NCBI RefSeq assembly: GCF_000559025.1
Contig: NZ_JAAN01000010.1
Location: 62,001-126,000 of the forward strand
Source: Luteimonas huabeiensis HB2
Lineage (GTDB): Bacteria > Pseudomonadota > Gammaproteobacteria > Xanthomonadales > Xanthomonadaceae
DNA: 64,000 bases
Direction of reading: 5' to 3'
The notes under the pieces are model-generated. The model worked only from the letters and a program-made list of their open reading frames with translations, searched no databases and had not been told where the DNA came from. The translations under genes and the position numbers were made by a program. The first letter of the stretch is position 1, and each line of letters starts with the position of its first letter. This document shows, piece after piece, positions 19,273-32,415 of the stretch.

Positions 19273-19448
19273 GCCGGGTGCCTACGCGCGGGCGTTCCGG
19301 CGTCGTTCGTGCGGCCGCTCGGGCCGGGCCGGCCGCGCGGGGCATCGATCGGCGGTGCGCCCGTGCGGCGCATCCCAGGCATCTTCGTCCCCGGCGTATC
19401 GCGGCGCGGCCGTGAGGCGCGCGGGCGTTCGTGGTAACGTCCCGCCGC

Positions 19449-19470
19449 GGCGACGATGGCCATCGTCGCC
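19449..19470. promoter_or_regulatory. perfect 22-bp palindrome upstream of the ankyrin gene
   Basis: GGCGACGATGG followed directly by its reverse complement, with no spacer, ending 28 nt before the next start codon. It could be an operator for a dimeric regulator or a 5'-leader hairpin. No trailing U-tract, so not a terminator. Confidence 0.4.
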
Positions 19471-19498
19471 CGTCGTTCACGAACAAGCGTAGAGGTCG

Positions 19499-22351
19499 AT
19501 GCCTGTCCAGGTGCCTGCGTTCCCGCCCAGAATCGCGGTCGCGGTGCTCGCTCTGGCAGTGTGCGGCGCCTGCCTGCCCGTATCGGCGCGGGCGGGCTGC
19601 GCGCCCTGCGCATACGAGGTCGAACCCGACCGGCGCGTGACGGCGTTGTTCGAGGCGGCCGCTCAGGCCGACGAAACGCGCTTCGCCCAGTGGCTCGACG
19701 GTGTGGCCGACGTCGATGCGCTGGCCGTCGAGACCCGCTCGCTGACCGCCGCGCTCCTGACACCCGACCCGCGGGCCCTCGAAGCCTTCGCCCGCGGCGA
19801 GCATGAGGCGGCGGTCGAAGAGCTGAAGGCGCGCCATCGCGCTTCCTTGCCGGCGCGCGCGCGCATGCTCGAGCGCGCGCTGGCTGCCGGGGCCAGCGTG
19901 TCCGACATCGCCGATGACTCGCGGATGCCGCCGCTGCACCTGGCCATGGTGTTCGGCGACGCGGGCATCGTGCAGCTGCTGCTCGACCACGGCGCCGACC
20001 CGGGCCAGCCGGACGGCGACGAAGGCAAGATGCCTGCGGAATTCGCGCTGGACCATGAGGACTTCCTGCGCCGCCGGGGCCTGCCGGAGCTGGTCGATCC
20101 GCCCGAGCGCACGCGCATGCTGCTGGCGCTGATGCGCGCCGGCGCGCCGCGCCCATGGTCCCGGCTGGATGCCGGCCAGGCCCTGTGGTCCCGGCTGGCG
20201 GAGCTGACCGTCGGTGCCGAGATCATGCAGGTCATGGCCGGCAGCGGCACGCTGCCCGCCGTCGATGCGGCGCATGTCAGCGCGCTGGCGCGTGCCGTGC
20301 GCGCGGGCAATCTCGACGGCGCGCGGTGGCTGCAGGCGCATGCCCAGCGCCGTACCGCGTCCGATCCCGACGGCAGCGGCAGGGCCAGCCTCGACACCTG
20401 GACCGACGCGGCGATATGGGCCGTCCACGAGCCCGATGCCGCACTGCGCGCGGCCCTTCTGGACGCGTTGCTGCGCGCGGATCTGGACTGGAGCTGGCGC
20501 GGCCCGCTGGAGAGGAGCGCCGGTCTCGACGACGCGCCGGCGCGTGCGCACTGGCAGGCCGTTCCGCGCGGCCAGACCTTGCTGGGCCATGCCCTCCATG
20601 CCGGCGATGCCGCGCTGGTCGAGCGCTTGATCGAACTGGGCGCGCCGGTGATCTCCGCGGCCGACGACATGGAGCAGCCGCTGAGCGTGGCGGTCAAGGC
20701 CCGGCGGCCGGACCTGGTCGCGCTGTTGCTGCGTCATGGCGCCGATCCGCTGGCGGGTGCCGAGCCGGCGCTGATGTGGGCCGTGCGGCCGCTTCCCGGC
20801 CGCCCGCAGGCCGACCCGTCGCAAGCGCAGCGTCTGCAGGAGGAGGATCATCGATCGCTGCGCTTGATGCTGCAGGCGCTCGGACCGGGCAGGATCCGGG
20901 CGTTCGACGCCGCGCCGCGTGCCCCGGATCGCCGCGCATCGGCGCATCCGCTGACGCAGGCGCTGAACGCCTCGCAGCTGGATCCCGTGGTGGTGGAAGC
21001 GCTCCTGGATGCCGGGTTCGACCCGGCCCGCGCCGAGGGTGTCTGGCTTACCGGAGCGTTCATGCAACTTCCCGTCCCGCTGGCCTTGCGGTTGATCGAG
21101 GGCGGGCTGCCGCTGGAGGCCGGCACGGACGGCCTCCCGCAAACGCCGGCGGTGATCGCCGCGCTTCGCGCGCCGGTGTCGGTGCCGCTGGTGGGCGCCC
21201 TGCTCGAGCGCGGCGCCGATCCCAACGCGCGCGACGAGGACGGACAATACGCATTGACGCTGGCCATTCGTCGCGGCGACATGGTGCAGGTGCGGCAGCT
21301 GGTCCAGGCCGGCGCCGACACCGCCGTGCTGGGGTACGAGGACACGTTTGCTGCGCTGGCCATGGACGACAGCCGGCGCGGGATGCGCGACTGGGTGCTG
21401 CGGCACGCCCCGTCCGACCTGTCGGGCTTCTGCCCCGCCGGGGACCACGCGGGCCGGCAGATGGCGCGGCTGCTCACCGTGGGAGATGGCGCCTGGCAGC
21501 GCATGCGCTCGATCGGACTGGCGCGCGACGACGCGCCCTGCCGCGCGCGCGGCACCACATGGCGGGCCTTGGCGCTGGAGGGCGTGACGCAACTGGGCTT
21601 TCCGCCGGCCGGCTGGATGGCCGAGACGCTCAGCGCCCGGATCGCCAGCCTGCCGACCTCCGATTCCGATCCGGCGATCGAGGCCTATCCGCTCCTGCCG
21701 CAGCTTTCCGCGCTGTTGGGAGGCGGGCCGGAGGCGGCACGGAGGCCGGCGCTACGGGGGCGCATCGACGCATCGCGCGCCGGGTTCTATCTGCTCTCCG
21801 GCCCGGGCATGACGGGCTCGCAGTTGCGGCTGCATCCGGACGGCCGTTTCGAATACGCGTTGCTCTACGGTCCCGCCGGCTTCTACGCCCAGGGCCAGTG
21901 GCGCGTGCACGGGGACCGGCTGCGGCTGCGCAGCGACGGGCCCTCGACGCAGGCCCGGCCGCCCGGGCGGCTGCGCGCCGAGGCGGCCGATCCGCAGGCG
22001 CCGTTGACCGTGTCCGTGCGCATCGACGGGGGCGAGGTGAACGACGTCCAGGTGGCGGTGTACGGCGATCCGGGCCAGATGGCCGCGGACGTCGGCGCGT
22101 ACACCGGGCCGCTGCAGTTCGACGGCCCCGTGCGGCACGTGGCCGTGCACTACCGCGATCGCGCGCAGGCGTTCATCGCGGTGTTCGAGCCCGACGTCGA
22201 AGCACAGTGGCATCGTCGGTTCGTGATCGAGCTGGACCCGGCCTGGATCGCGGCGCAGGCCGAAGCCGGACAGCCGTTGTCCATGGAACTCGTCGTCGAC
22301 GGCGATGCGCTGGTGCCGTCCGAGGGCGGTGGACGCTATCTGCGCGAGTGA
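19499..22351 (+). CDS. large exported ankyrin-repeat protein
   Basis: 950 aa with a signal peptide (AVAVLALAVCGACLPVSARAG); no proper lipobox, so probably periplasmic or secreted. Ankyrin-type repeats occur in clusters: PPLHLAMVFGDAGIVQLLLDHGADP (~140-165), TLLGHALHAGDAALVERLIELGAP and PLSVAVKARRPDLVALLLRHGADP (~360-420), and VGALLERGADPNARDEDGQYALTLAIRRGDMVQVRQLVQAGAD (~565-605). The C-terminal ~200 residues are beta-rich (GSQLRLHPDGRFEYALLYGPAGFYAQGQWRVHGDRLRLRSDG), resembling a small META/lipocalin-like barrel. Ankyrin scaffolds bind proteins; the partner is unknown. It stands alone downstream of a secreted amidase and has its own leader. Confidence 0.8.
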   Translation: MPVQVPAFPPRIAVAVLALAVCGACLPVSARAGCAPCAYEVEPDRRVTALFEAAAQADETRFAQWLDGVADVDALAVETRSLTAALLTPDPRALEAFARGEHEAAVEELKARHRASLPARARMLERALAAGASVSDIADDSRMPPLHLAMVFGDAGIVQLLLDHGADPGQPDGDEGKMPAEFALDHEDFLRRRGLPELVDPPERTRMLLALMRAGAPRPWSRLDAGQALWSRLAELTVGAEIMQVMAGSGTLPAVDAAHVSALARAVRAGNLDGARWLQAHAQRRTASDPDGSGRASLDTWTDAAIWAVHEPDAALRAALLDALLRADLDWSWRGPLERSAGLDDAPARAHWQAVPRGQTLLGHALHAGDAALVERLIELGAPVISAADDMEQPLSVAVKARRPDLVALLLRHGADPLAGAEPALMWAVRPLPGRPQADPSQAQRLQEEDHRSLRLMLQALGPGRIRAFDAAPRAPDRRASAHPLTQALNASQLDPVVVEALLDAGFDPARAEGVWLTGAFMQLPVPLALRLIEGGLPLEAGTDGLPQTPAVIAALRAPVSVPLVGALLERGADPNARDEDGQYALTLAIRRGDMVQVRQLVQAGADTAVLGYEDTFAALAMDDSRRGMRDWVLRHAPSDLSGFCPAGDHAGRQMARLLTVGDGAWQRMRSIGLARDDAPCRARGTTWRALALEGVTQLGFPPAGWMAETLSARIASLPTSDSDPAIEAYPLLPQLSALLGGGPEAARRPALRGRIDASRAGFYLLSGPGMTGSQLRLHPDGRFEYALLYGPAGFYAQGQWRVHGDRLRLRSDGPSTQARPPGRLRAEAADPQAPLTVSVRIDGGEVNDVQVAVYGDPGQMAADVGAYTGPLQFDGPVRHVAVHYRDRAQAFIAVFEPDVEAQWHRRFVIELDPAWIAAQAEAGQPLSMELVVDGDALVPSEGGGRYLRE

Positions 22352-22456
22352 GCGAAGCGCCCGCGTCCGCCAACGGCGCGGGCGACGACTCCTGCGACCG
22401 CGGCGGCGAGGCGGCCCGGGCGAGCCGTCGCAGGGCGCCGAGCGCCCCGCGACGAA

Positions 22457-22481
22457 GAAGCCCCGGCATGGCCGGGGCTTC
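22457..22481 (-). terminator. intrinsic terminator of the OmpW-like gene
   Basis: 11-bp stem GAAGCCCCGGC/GCCGGGGCTTC with a 3-nt loop, about 25 nt past the minus-strand stop at 22506. On the minus strand it continues TTCGTCG. It may also serve the plus-strand ankyrin gene ending at 22351. Confidence 0.75.
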
Positions 22482-22505
22482 GCAGTCGCGACGCGCGGCG
22501 GGGCG

Positions 22506-23399
22506 TCAGAAGCGGAACGTCAGGCCGGCCATCGGGCCGTGGACCTTGAGCTCGGCCTCGGCGCGGCCGCCGATCCGGATCGGGTCGAGCCCGATCTCGT
22601 CGGCCGGCACGGTGGCGGTGTAGTCGTCCTTGAGCTTCAGGCGGAACCAGTCGTAGCCGACGTGGATGCCCACGCGCTCGCTGACCAGGTATTCCACGAT
22701 CAGGCCCGCGCGCTCGAAGTGACCGTCCTCGTCGAGGAAGTCGCCCCAGCTGGTGTCGAGGTACTGCCCTTCCAGGCCGATGCGCCAGCGCTCGTGCGGG
22801 CGCCAGGTCAGCCGGGTGTGCAGGCCGGGCGAGAAGCCGTCGCGCTTCCAGCGCAGGCTCTCCGACTGCGCCGGTATCTCGTCGGTGGGCGTGGTGGAGG
22901 CGTTGGCCTCGACTTCGAGCTTGGCGTAGGTCACGCCCAGGCCCACGCCCCACTGGAACGCCTCGGTGCGCACGAAGCTGTACTCGTAGTTGAGGCTGGC
23001 CAGGTTGAAGGACGCCTCGCCGTTGGCGGTCAGCGCCGGGATCTCCACGCCGCCGATGTCGCCGCCGCCGTAGGCGAAGTCCTCGTCGTCGCTGTAATCG
23101 TAATAGTTGCCGACCAGCGCCTGGCGGTCGCTGATGCGGAAGCCGATGGCGCCGCGCGGCCGCACGACGTTGCCGAAGGTCGCGGTCTCGCCGCCGCCGA
23201 AGGTCGCGGTCTCGCTGCCGTCGGTGGCGCTGCCGCGGGCGGACAGGCCCAGCGACGCTTCCGGATAGAACGCCGACAGGCGCAGGGTGAAGCGGTCGTC
23301 GCGCTCGATGAGCTCCTGGGCCTGGGCGGGCAGGACGACGGCGCCGGCGGCGACCGCCAGCAGGGACAGGGCGAGGGTACGGGGGGCGGGAACGGTCAT
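22506..23399 (-). CDS. OmpW-like outer-membrane beta-barrel protein
   Basis: 297 aa outer-membrane protein with a signal peptide (LALSLLAVAAGAVVLPAQAQE). Features are alternating amphipathic strands (RFTLRLSAFYPEASLGLSARG, ASLNYEYSFVRTEAFQWGVGLGVTYAKLEVEA, RWRIGLEGQYLDTSWGDFLDE, VGIHVGYDWFRLKLKD) and a final strand ending GLTFRF with terminal Phe. It is longer than ompW at 11402 and may have ten or more strands. One loop contains a tandem octapeptide-like repeat (ETATFGGG/ETATFGNV). The ATG at 23399 is used; an in-frame ATG seven codons upstream is also possible. Flanked by two similar hairpins. Confidence 0.8.
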   Translation of the reverse strand: MTVPAPRTLALSLLAVAAGAVVLPAQAQELIERDDRFTLRLSAFYPEASLGLSARGSATDGSETATFGGGETATFGNVVRPRGAIGFRISDRQALVGNYYDYSDDEDFAYGGGDIGGVEIPALTANGEASFNLASLNYEYSFVRTEAFQWGVGLGVTYAKLEVEANASTTPTDEIPAQSESLRWKRDGFSPGLHTRLTWRPHERWRIGLEGQYLDTSWGDFLDEDGHFERAGLIVEYLVSERVGIHVGYDWFRLKLKDDYTATVPADEIGLDPIRIGGRAEAELKVHGPMAGLTFRF

Positions 23400-23599
23400 G
23401 GAGTCTCGTCTCGATGGCATCGTGAGGGGCGGGCGATCCCCGCGCGCTCGCGCGGGCGGGGCAGCGGCCGGTGCGCGCAGTGTCGGCGCTCGCCCGTCTC
23501 GCTTGCGTGAAGACGCAGGCGTATGGAGGCGTTCGCGCGCCGTGGCGCAGGGCCGGCCCGGTCCTCCCGGGCGCGCGCTGGCGGCCGCAGGACAAAGAA

Positions 23600-23623
23600 G
23601 AAGCCCCGGCGAACCGGGGCTTC
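23600..23623 (-). terminator. terminator-like hairpin with U-rich tail on the minus strand
   Basis: 10-bp stem GAAGCCCCGG/CCGGGGCTTC with a CGAA loop. On the minus strand it is followed by TTCTTTGTCC. It shares its stem sequence with the terminator at 22457-22481. It lies upstream of, and in the same orientation as, the OmpW-like gene, so it does not end any annotated transcript. Confidence 0.6.
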
Positions 23624-23773
23624 GGGTGGGGTCTGCGACAGGATCGACGAGGAAGGGTGGCAGACCGCGCAGAGGATCGGACCGGCCGGGCCGGGCGAAG
23701 TTCCGCGCGAACCGGCCTGAATGCGCGCCGCGGACGCCGGGCCCGGCGATCGCCGCGACGGGACCTCCGCCGG

Positions 23774-23803
23774 TTGTCCGCAAAACGACACCACTGCTAT
23801 ACT
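23774..23803 (+). promoter_or_regulatory. promoter of the atp operon
   Basis: TTGTCC (23774-23779) and TATACT (23798-23803) separated by 18 bp, about 60 nt before the atpI start. The -10 matches consensus at five of six positions and stands out in GC-rich DNA. Confidence 0.75.
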
Positions 23804-23864
23804 TTTGCGGCTCGGCGGGACGGTTTTCGCTGGCCGTCCCGGACCCACTGCTACAGGACCTCGT

Positions 23865-24233
23865 GTGTCGTTGACTTCCGTCGCTGCGGGTCGGCGACTG
23901 GCGCAGCGCGCAATCGTCTGGCAGGCGGTCGCGGTGGCGCTGGTGGCCGGGGCGTTCCTCGCCAAGGGGCCGTCGTGGGCCCTGGCCGCGCTGGCCGGCG
24001 GGGGGGCGGTGGCCGTGGGCGGCTGGCTGTCCGGCGCGATCGCGCTGGGCGGCGGGGCCAACCCGGCCGCGGGCGCGCTGGCGCGCCTGCTGCTGGGGGT
24101 GCTGGCCAAGTGGGCGGTGGTGCTGCTCGTGCTGGGGCTGGCGGTCGGTGCGGGCGGGTTGCCCCCGATCGCCGCGCTGGTGGGCGTCGTCGCCGCGCTG
24201 GCGACACAGATGCTGGCCATGGCCAGCCGTTGA
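23865..24233 (+). CDS. atpI: ATP synthase subunit I (AtpI-like)
   Basis: 122 aa hydrophobic protein with four predicted membrane helices (IVWQAVAVALVAGAFLA, WALAALAGGGAVAVGGWL, LARLLLGVLAKWAVVLLVLGLAV, PIAALVGVVAALATQMLAM). AtpI/UncI proteins help assemble the Fo c-ring. The GTG at 23865 (VSLTSVAAGRRLAQRAIVW) is chosen because it follows the promoter and leaves one basic N-terminal segment before TM1. First gene of the operon; 25 nt before atpB. Confidence 0.85.
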   Translation: MSLTSVAAGRRLAQRAIVWQAVAVALVAGAFLAKGPSWALAALAGGGAVAVGGWLSGAIALGGGANPAAGALARLLLGVLAKWAVVLLVLGLAVGAGGLPPIAALVGVVAALATQMLAMASR

Positions 24234-24258
24234 TCGACTCATAGGCAGGAAACGGAAC

Positions 24259-25429
<1,171 letters not shown>

Positions 25430-25537
25430 TAGGCGCCGGTGCGCGGAACGCGGGCGGCCTGAGCGCCGCCCGCGCTCCGGGATGACAGGCGGCATGCGCG
25501 GCATGCCCGGACCATCACGACAGGCAGTGGCACACCC

Positions 25538-26008
25538 ATGAACATCAATCTGACCCTGATCGCCCAGGCGCTGGCCTTCGCGGCCCTGATCTGGCTGATC
25601 GCGACCAAGGTCTGGCCGCCGTTGCTCAAGGCGATCGAGGAACGGCAGCAGAAGATCGCCGAAGGCCTGGCCGCCGCCGACAACAGCCAGCGCGCGCTGG
25701 CGCAGGCGCAGGAACAGGTCAACGAGGAACTCAAGGCCGCCCGTACCAAGGCCAACGAGATCATCGATCAGGCCCACCAGCGCGCCAACCAGATCGTCGA
25801 GCAGGCGCGCGCCGAGGCCCAGGCCGAGGCCGCGCGGCAGAAGGCGATCGTGGAGGCCGAGATCGAGGCGTCCGCCAACCGCGCCCGCGAGGACCTGCGC
25901 CGCCAGGTGTCGGTGCTGGCGGTGGCCGGCGCCGAGAAGCTGCTGCGCCGCGAGATCGACGCCAGCGCCCACAAGGCCCTGCTCGACGAGCTGGCCGCGG
26001 AGATCTGA
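25538..26008 (+). CDS. atpF: F0F1 ATP synthase subunit b
   Basis: 156 aa peripheral-stalk subunit: a single N-terminal membrane anchor ([24 protein letters not shown]) then one long charged coiled coil ([28 protein letters not shown] ... [23 protein letters not shown]). Normal length for bacterial b. 108 nt after atpE and 2 nt before atpH, so the stator genes b and delta are coupled. Confidence 0.96.
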   Translation: MNINLTLIAQALAFAALIWLIATKVWPPLLKAIEERQQKIAEGLAAADNSQRALAQAQEQVNEELKAARTKANEIIDQAHQRANQIVEQARAEAQAEAARQKAIVEAEIEASANRAREDLRRQVSVLAVAGAEKLLRREIDASAHKALLDELAAEI

Positions 26009-26010
26009 CC

Positions 26011-26538
26011 GTGAGCCACGAGATCACGCTCGCTCGTCCCTACGCCCGCGCCGCGTTCGGCCTCGCCCGCGACGCGGACGCGTTCGCGGCTTGGTCGGAC
26101 GCGCTGGCGTTCTCCGCGCGCGTCGCGGCGGACCCGCAGGTGCGGCCGCTGCTCGGTCATCCCGCGCTCGGCGACGAGGACGCGGTCGCGCTGCTCGCCC
26201 CGGAGGGCGCGCAGGGCGAATTCCGCGACTTCCTCGCGCTGCTGGCCCGCAACGGCCGGCTGGCGCTGCTGCCGGAGATCGCCGGGCTGTACGAGGATCT
26301 GCGGGCCGAGGCCGAGCACGTCGTGCGCGCGAAGGTGACCGCGGCCTCGGCATTGCCCGAGACCGAGCTCGACGCGATCCGCGCCGCGCTCAAGCGCCGC
26401 TTCGGGCGCGAGGTGCACCTGGAGACCGCGGTCGACGAGGCGCTGATCGGCGGCGCGGTGATCAACGCCGGGGACGTCGTGATCGACGGCTCGCTGCGCG
26501 GCAAGCTCGCCCGGCTGCAGTCGGCGCTAGCGGGCTAA
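26011..26538 (+). CDS. atpH: F0F1 ATP synthase subunit delta
   Basis: 175 aa stator subunit linking b to the top of F1. The N-terminal helical domain begins EITLARPYARAAFGLARDADAFAAW. The C-terminal domain has VTAASALPETELDAIRAALKRRFGREVHLETAVDEALIGGAVINAGDVVIDGSLRGKLARLQ, the typical delta signature. GTG start two nt after atpF. Followed by a 144-nt gap with inverted repeats before atpA. Confidence 0.95.
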   Translation: MSHEITLARPYARAAFGLARDADAFAAWSDALAFSARVAADPQVRPLLGHPALGDEDAVALLAPEGAQGEFRDFLALLARNGRLALLPEIAGLYEDLRAEAEHVVRAKVTAASALPETELDAIRAALKRRFGREVHLETAVDEALIGGAVINAGDVVIDGSLRGKLARLQSALAG

Positions 26539-26556
26539 CGCGGGACAGGCGGCCGG

Positions 26557-26633
26557 GGACCCGGGATTCGCAGAGGCGTACGCAACCGCTTCGACGATTC
26601 CCGATCCCGAATCCCGATCCCGAAATCGAAAAA
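26557..26633. repeat. intergenic inverted repeat between atpH and atpA
   Basis: GGGACCCGGGATTCG on the left pairs with CGAATCCCGATCCC on the right (one to two mismatches). A further copy, CGATTCCCGATCCC, lies beside it and an A-run follows near 26627. It can fold into a long hairpin in the polycistronic mRNA. Same class as the repeat between atpG and atpD. Confidence 0.65.
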
Positions 26634-26682
26634 AACCCCGTGCGTCGCCCGCAGGCGGCGCACGACACAGGAACCCCAGACC

Positions 26683-28233
<1,551 letters not shown>

Positions 28234-28237
28234 GCGG

Positions 28238-28316
28238 AGACCAGGTCCGGAGACCTGGGGCGGTGCGGGTCGTCGCCCCTGGCCCCCGGCCCCTGATCCC
28301 TGACCCCTTTGAAGCG
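28238..28316. repeat. intergenic inverted repeat between atpA and atpG
   Basis: Left arm around CCAGGTCCGGAGACCTGGGGCG, itself containing a short palindrome (CCAGGTC/GACCTGG). Right arm CGCCCCTGG, then C-rich direct repeats of the CCCTGACCCC/CCCCTGGCCCC type. Same family as the repeats at 30722, 63017 and 63300. Confidence 0.6.
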
Positions 28317-28331
28317 AGCGGAGCGAGCTAG

Positions 28332-30720
<2,389 letters not shown>

Positions 30721-30721
30721 G

Positions 30722-30808
30722 CAGAGGCCAGAGGCCGGAGACCAGGGGCCAGCAAAGCAACAGCTTTTCCCTGACCCCTGACCCCTGGCCCCTGCCCCCC
30801 CCCAGGCC
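30722..30808. repeat. intergenic inverted repeat between atpD and atpC
   Basis: AGAGGCCAGAGGCCGGAGACCAGGGGCCAG on the left against CTGACCCCTGACCCCTGGCCCCTG on the right, separated by about 25 nt. Can fold as a long hairpin. Direct heptamer-like repeats (CCTGACC, GGCCAGA) are visible within each arm. Confidence 0.65.
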
Positions 30809-30835
30809 CCGTCGAACGAGCGAAGCGAGACAGAC

Positions 30836-31261
30836 ATGACCACCACCATCCGTTGCGACATCGTCAGCGCCGAGGCCGAGATCTTCCACGGCGAGGCCAC
30901 CCTGGTCGTGGCCACCGGCGAGGTGGGCGAGCTCGGTATCGCGCCGCGCCACGCGCCGCTGATCACCCGCCTGAAGCCGGGCAAGATCGTGGTCACCCAG
31001 CCCAACGGCGAGAAGCTGGACTTCGCCATCGGCGGCGGCATCCTCGAGGTGCAGCCGCAGGTGGTCACGATCCTGGCCGATACCGCCATCCGCGCCGACG
31101 AGATCGACGAAGCCGCGGTGCGCAAGGCCAAGGAAGAGGCCGAGCGCGTGCTCGCCGGGCGCGGCGAGGCGATGGACGTCGCCGAGGCGCAGCAGAAGCT
31201 GGCCGAGGTCACGGCGCAGCTGCAGGCGCTCGAGCGCCTGCGCAAGAACCTCAAGCACTAG
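30836..31261 (+). CDS. atpC: F0F1 ATP synthase subunit epsilon
   Basis: 141 aa rotor subunit and intrinsic regulator of ATP hydrolysis. The N-terminal beta-sandwich has [44 protein letters not shown], and the C-terminal helical hairpin is [22 protein letters not shown] ... [20 protein letters not shown]. Last gene of the operon; a canonical terminator follows at 31340. Confidence 0.96.
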   Translation: MTTTIRCDIVSAEAEIFHGEATLVVATGEVGELGIAPRHAPLITRLKPGKIVVTQPNGEKLDFAIGGGILEVQPQVVTILADTAIRADEIDEAAVRKAKEEAERVLAGRGEAMDVAEAQQKLAEVTAQLQALERLRKNLKH

Positions 31262-31339
31262 GCGCGCGCGGGCGGCGGACGCCGCTCGCCTCGAACGTGT
31301 CCGCCCGGGCTCCTGGGCGGGCCGAATCCCGACCCGACG

Positions 31340-31363
31340 ACGCCGGCCTCGCGCCGGCGTTTT
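31340..31363 (+). terminator. intrinsic terminator of the atp operon
   Basis: 8-bp stem ACGCCGGC/GCCGGCGT, 5-nt loop, then TTTT, about 80 nt after the atpC stop. Confidence 0.85.
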
Positions 31364-31469
31364 CGCGCGCGCGCCCTGGACCGTGCAGGAGGGCTTCGCG
31401 CCCTGCGGGCAGCGCGATCGGCATCGCCGGGGCATATCGACATCCGACCCACCGCGCCGAAGCTGTGCC

Positions 31470-31615
31470 GCCGCCCGCAAGCGGGCGCATGTCGTTCCTT
31501 CTGGCCGCTCTGCGCGCTTGCGGCGTGCCCCCATCCGCCTTCGGCACCTTCCCCCGCTTGCGGGGGAAGGAAAAACAGGATGCTCCCCGCTTGCGGGGGG
31601 AAGGGGCTTTCGCGC
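31470..31615. repeat. REP-like palindromic repeat element, copy 1
   Basis: Contains CCCGCAAGCGGG, then the shared tail read in reverse (GCGTGCCCCCATCCGCCTTCGGCACC), then CTTCCCCCGCTTGCGGGGGAAGG and CCCCGCTTGCGGGG. The same modules recur at 33812, 60020 and 63128. Located between the 3' ends of convergent genes. Confidence 0.8.
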
Positions 31616-31630
31616 GCCCGTCAATCCGGC

Positions 31631-32014
31631 CTAGCGCCGATATACCCACTGGCGCGAGATCACGAAGCCGAGCGCGCCCAGCGCGATCTCCACCAGCGGC
31701 TTGGCCAGCCATGCCCAGTGGCGGCCCAGGTAGTCGTCGATGTGGCCGATGGCCCAGGTACTGAACAGCGTCATCAGGATCCACATCACGACGAAGCGCT
31801 GCAGCTGGGCTCGCCCGGGGCCGCGCGCGTCCTCGCCGAAGGTGAAACGCCCGTTCAGCCAGAAACCCAGCAGGGCGCCGCAGATCCGGCCGACAATGTT
31901 CGCCTGGCGCACCGGCAACCCGGCCTGGCTCAGCGCCACCATCACCGCCCAGTCCAGCAGCCACTGCAGGCCGCCGATGATCAGGTAGCTGCTGCCCTGT
32001 CGTTTCAGTCCCAT
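31631..32014 (-). CDS. gtrA: GtrA-family membrane protein
   Basis: 127 aa inner-membrane protein with four predicted helices ([85 protein letters not shown]). GtrA proteins are thought to flip undecaprenyl-linked sugars for O-antigen or cell-wall glycosylation, normally next to GtrB/GtrC-type transferases. None is intact here, only a degraded gene upstream. The [10 protein letters not shown] and [10 protein letters not shown] motifs are characteristic. ATG 32014 is preferred; 19 extra codons to 32071 would overlap the upstream gene. Confidence 0.85.
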   Translation of the reverse strand: MGLKRQGSSYLIIGGLQWLLDWAVMVALSQAGLPVRQANIVGRICGALLGFWLNGRFTFGEDARGPGRAQLQRFVVMWILMTLFSTWAIGHIDDYLGRHWAWLAKPLVEIALGALGFVISRQWVYRR

Positions 32015-32021
32015 TGCGTGT

Positions 32022-32355
32022 TCACTCCTGTCCGGACCGCCACAGCGCGATGCCGTCGACGCTGCGCACATGGACGGCGCCGGCCTGGCGCAGTCCCGCA
32101 GCCAGAGCGGACGAGGTTTCGGCCTCGGTCACCGGGATCCAGCGTGCCCCGGTCTGCGCGAAGAGCATGTGCCAGCGACGGCCTCGGCACCGCGGCCCTT
32201 CGGACAGCCGCAGCGCCGAAGCGCTCCCACGGCAACTGCGCCCACAACCCGTGGACGCTGATGCCGACCAGCGCCAGGATCGGGCCGGCGATCCAGAGTG
32301 GGCGCGTCCATGGGGAAGGCGCGGCCGCGACGGCGGTCGCCGGGGGGGAGGGCAT
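32022..32355 (-). pseudogene. remnant of a membrane protein gene, frameshifted and probably internally deleted
   Basis: From ATG 32355 (CAGGA upstream) the first frame encodes [19 protein letters not shown] followed by a convincing membrane helix ([29 protein letters not shown]). Around 32170-32230 the protein-like signal switches frame and continues as [32 protein letters not shown] and so on to a stop at 32022, 7 nt before gtrA. Neither frame alone is sensible throughout. It looks like the two ends of a larger polytopic protein, perhaps a glycosyltransferase given gtrA, joined by a deletion, or a smaller gene with one frameshift. A sequencing error is possible. Confidence 0.55.
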
Positions 32356-32415
32356 CGCAGGTCCTGCTTGCACGGGCGTCGATTATCATCAAACGTCCGC
32401 CAAGTTACGAACGCC

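Larger units (their letters stand above)
23400..23864. other. intergenic region upstream of the ATP synthase operon
   Basis: About 465 bases between the divergent OmpW-like gene and atpI. It holds a hairpin at 23600-23623 and the atp promoter at 23774-23803. The 150 bases between those two are unexplained: no credible reading frame, but a terminator at their left end pointing leftward. Confidence 0.6.
31262..31630. other. intergenic region between atpC and gtrA
   Basis: 370 bases between convergent genes. It contains the atp terminator (31340-31363) and a REP-like palindromic element (31470-31615). No reading frame here looks real. Confidence 0.7.

Noticed and set aside
32366-32389. TTGCAC ... 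TATCAT as a glmU promoter
   Set aside because: Spacer is only 10 bp, too short for sigma-70; the TATCAT alone is not enough.
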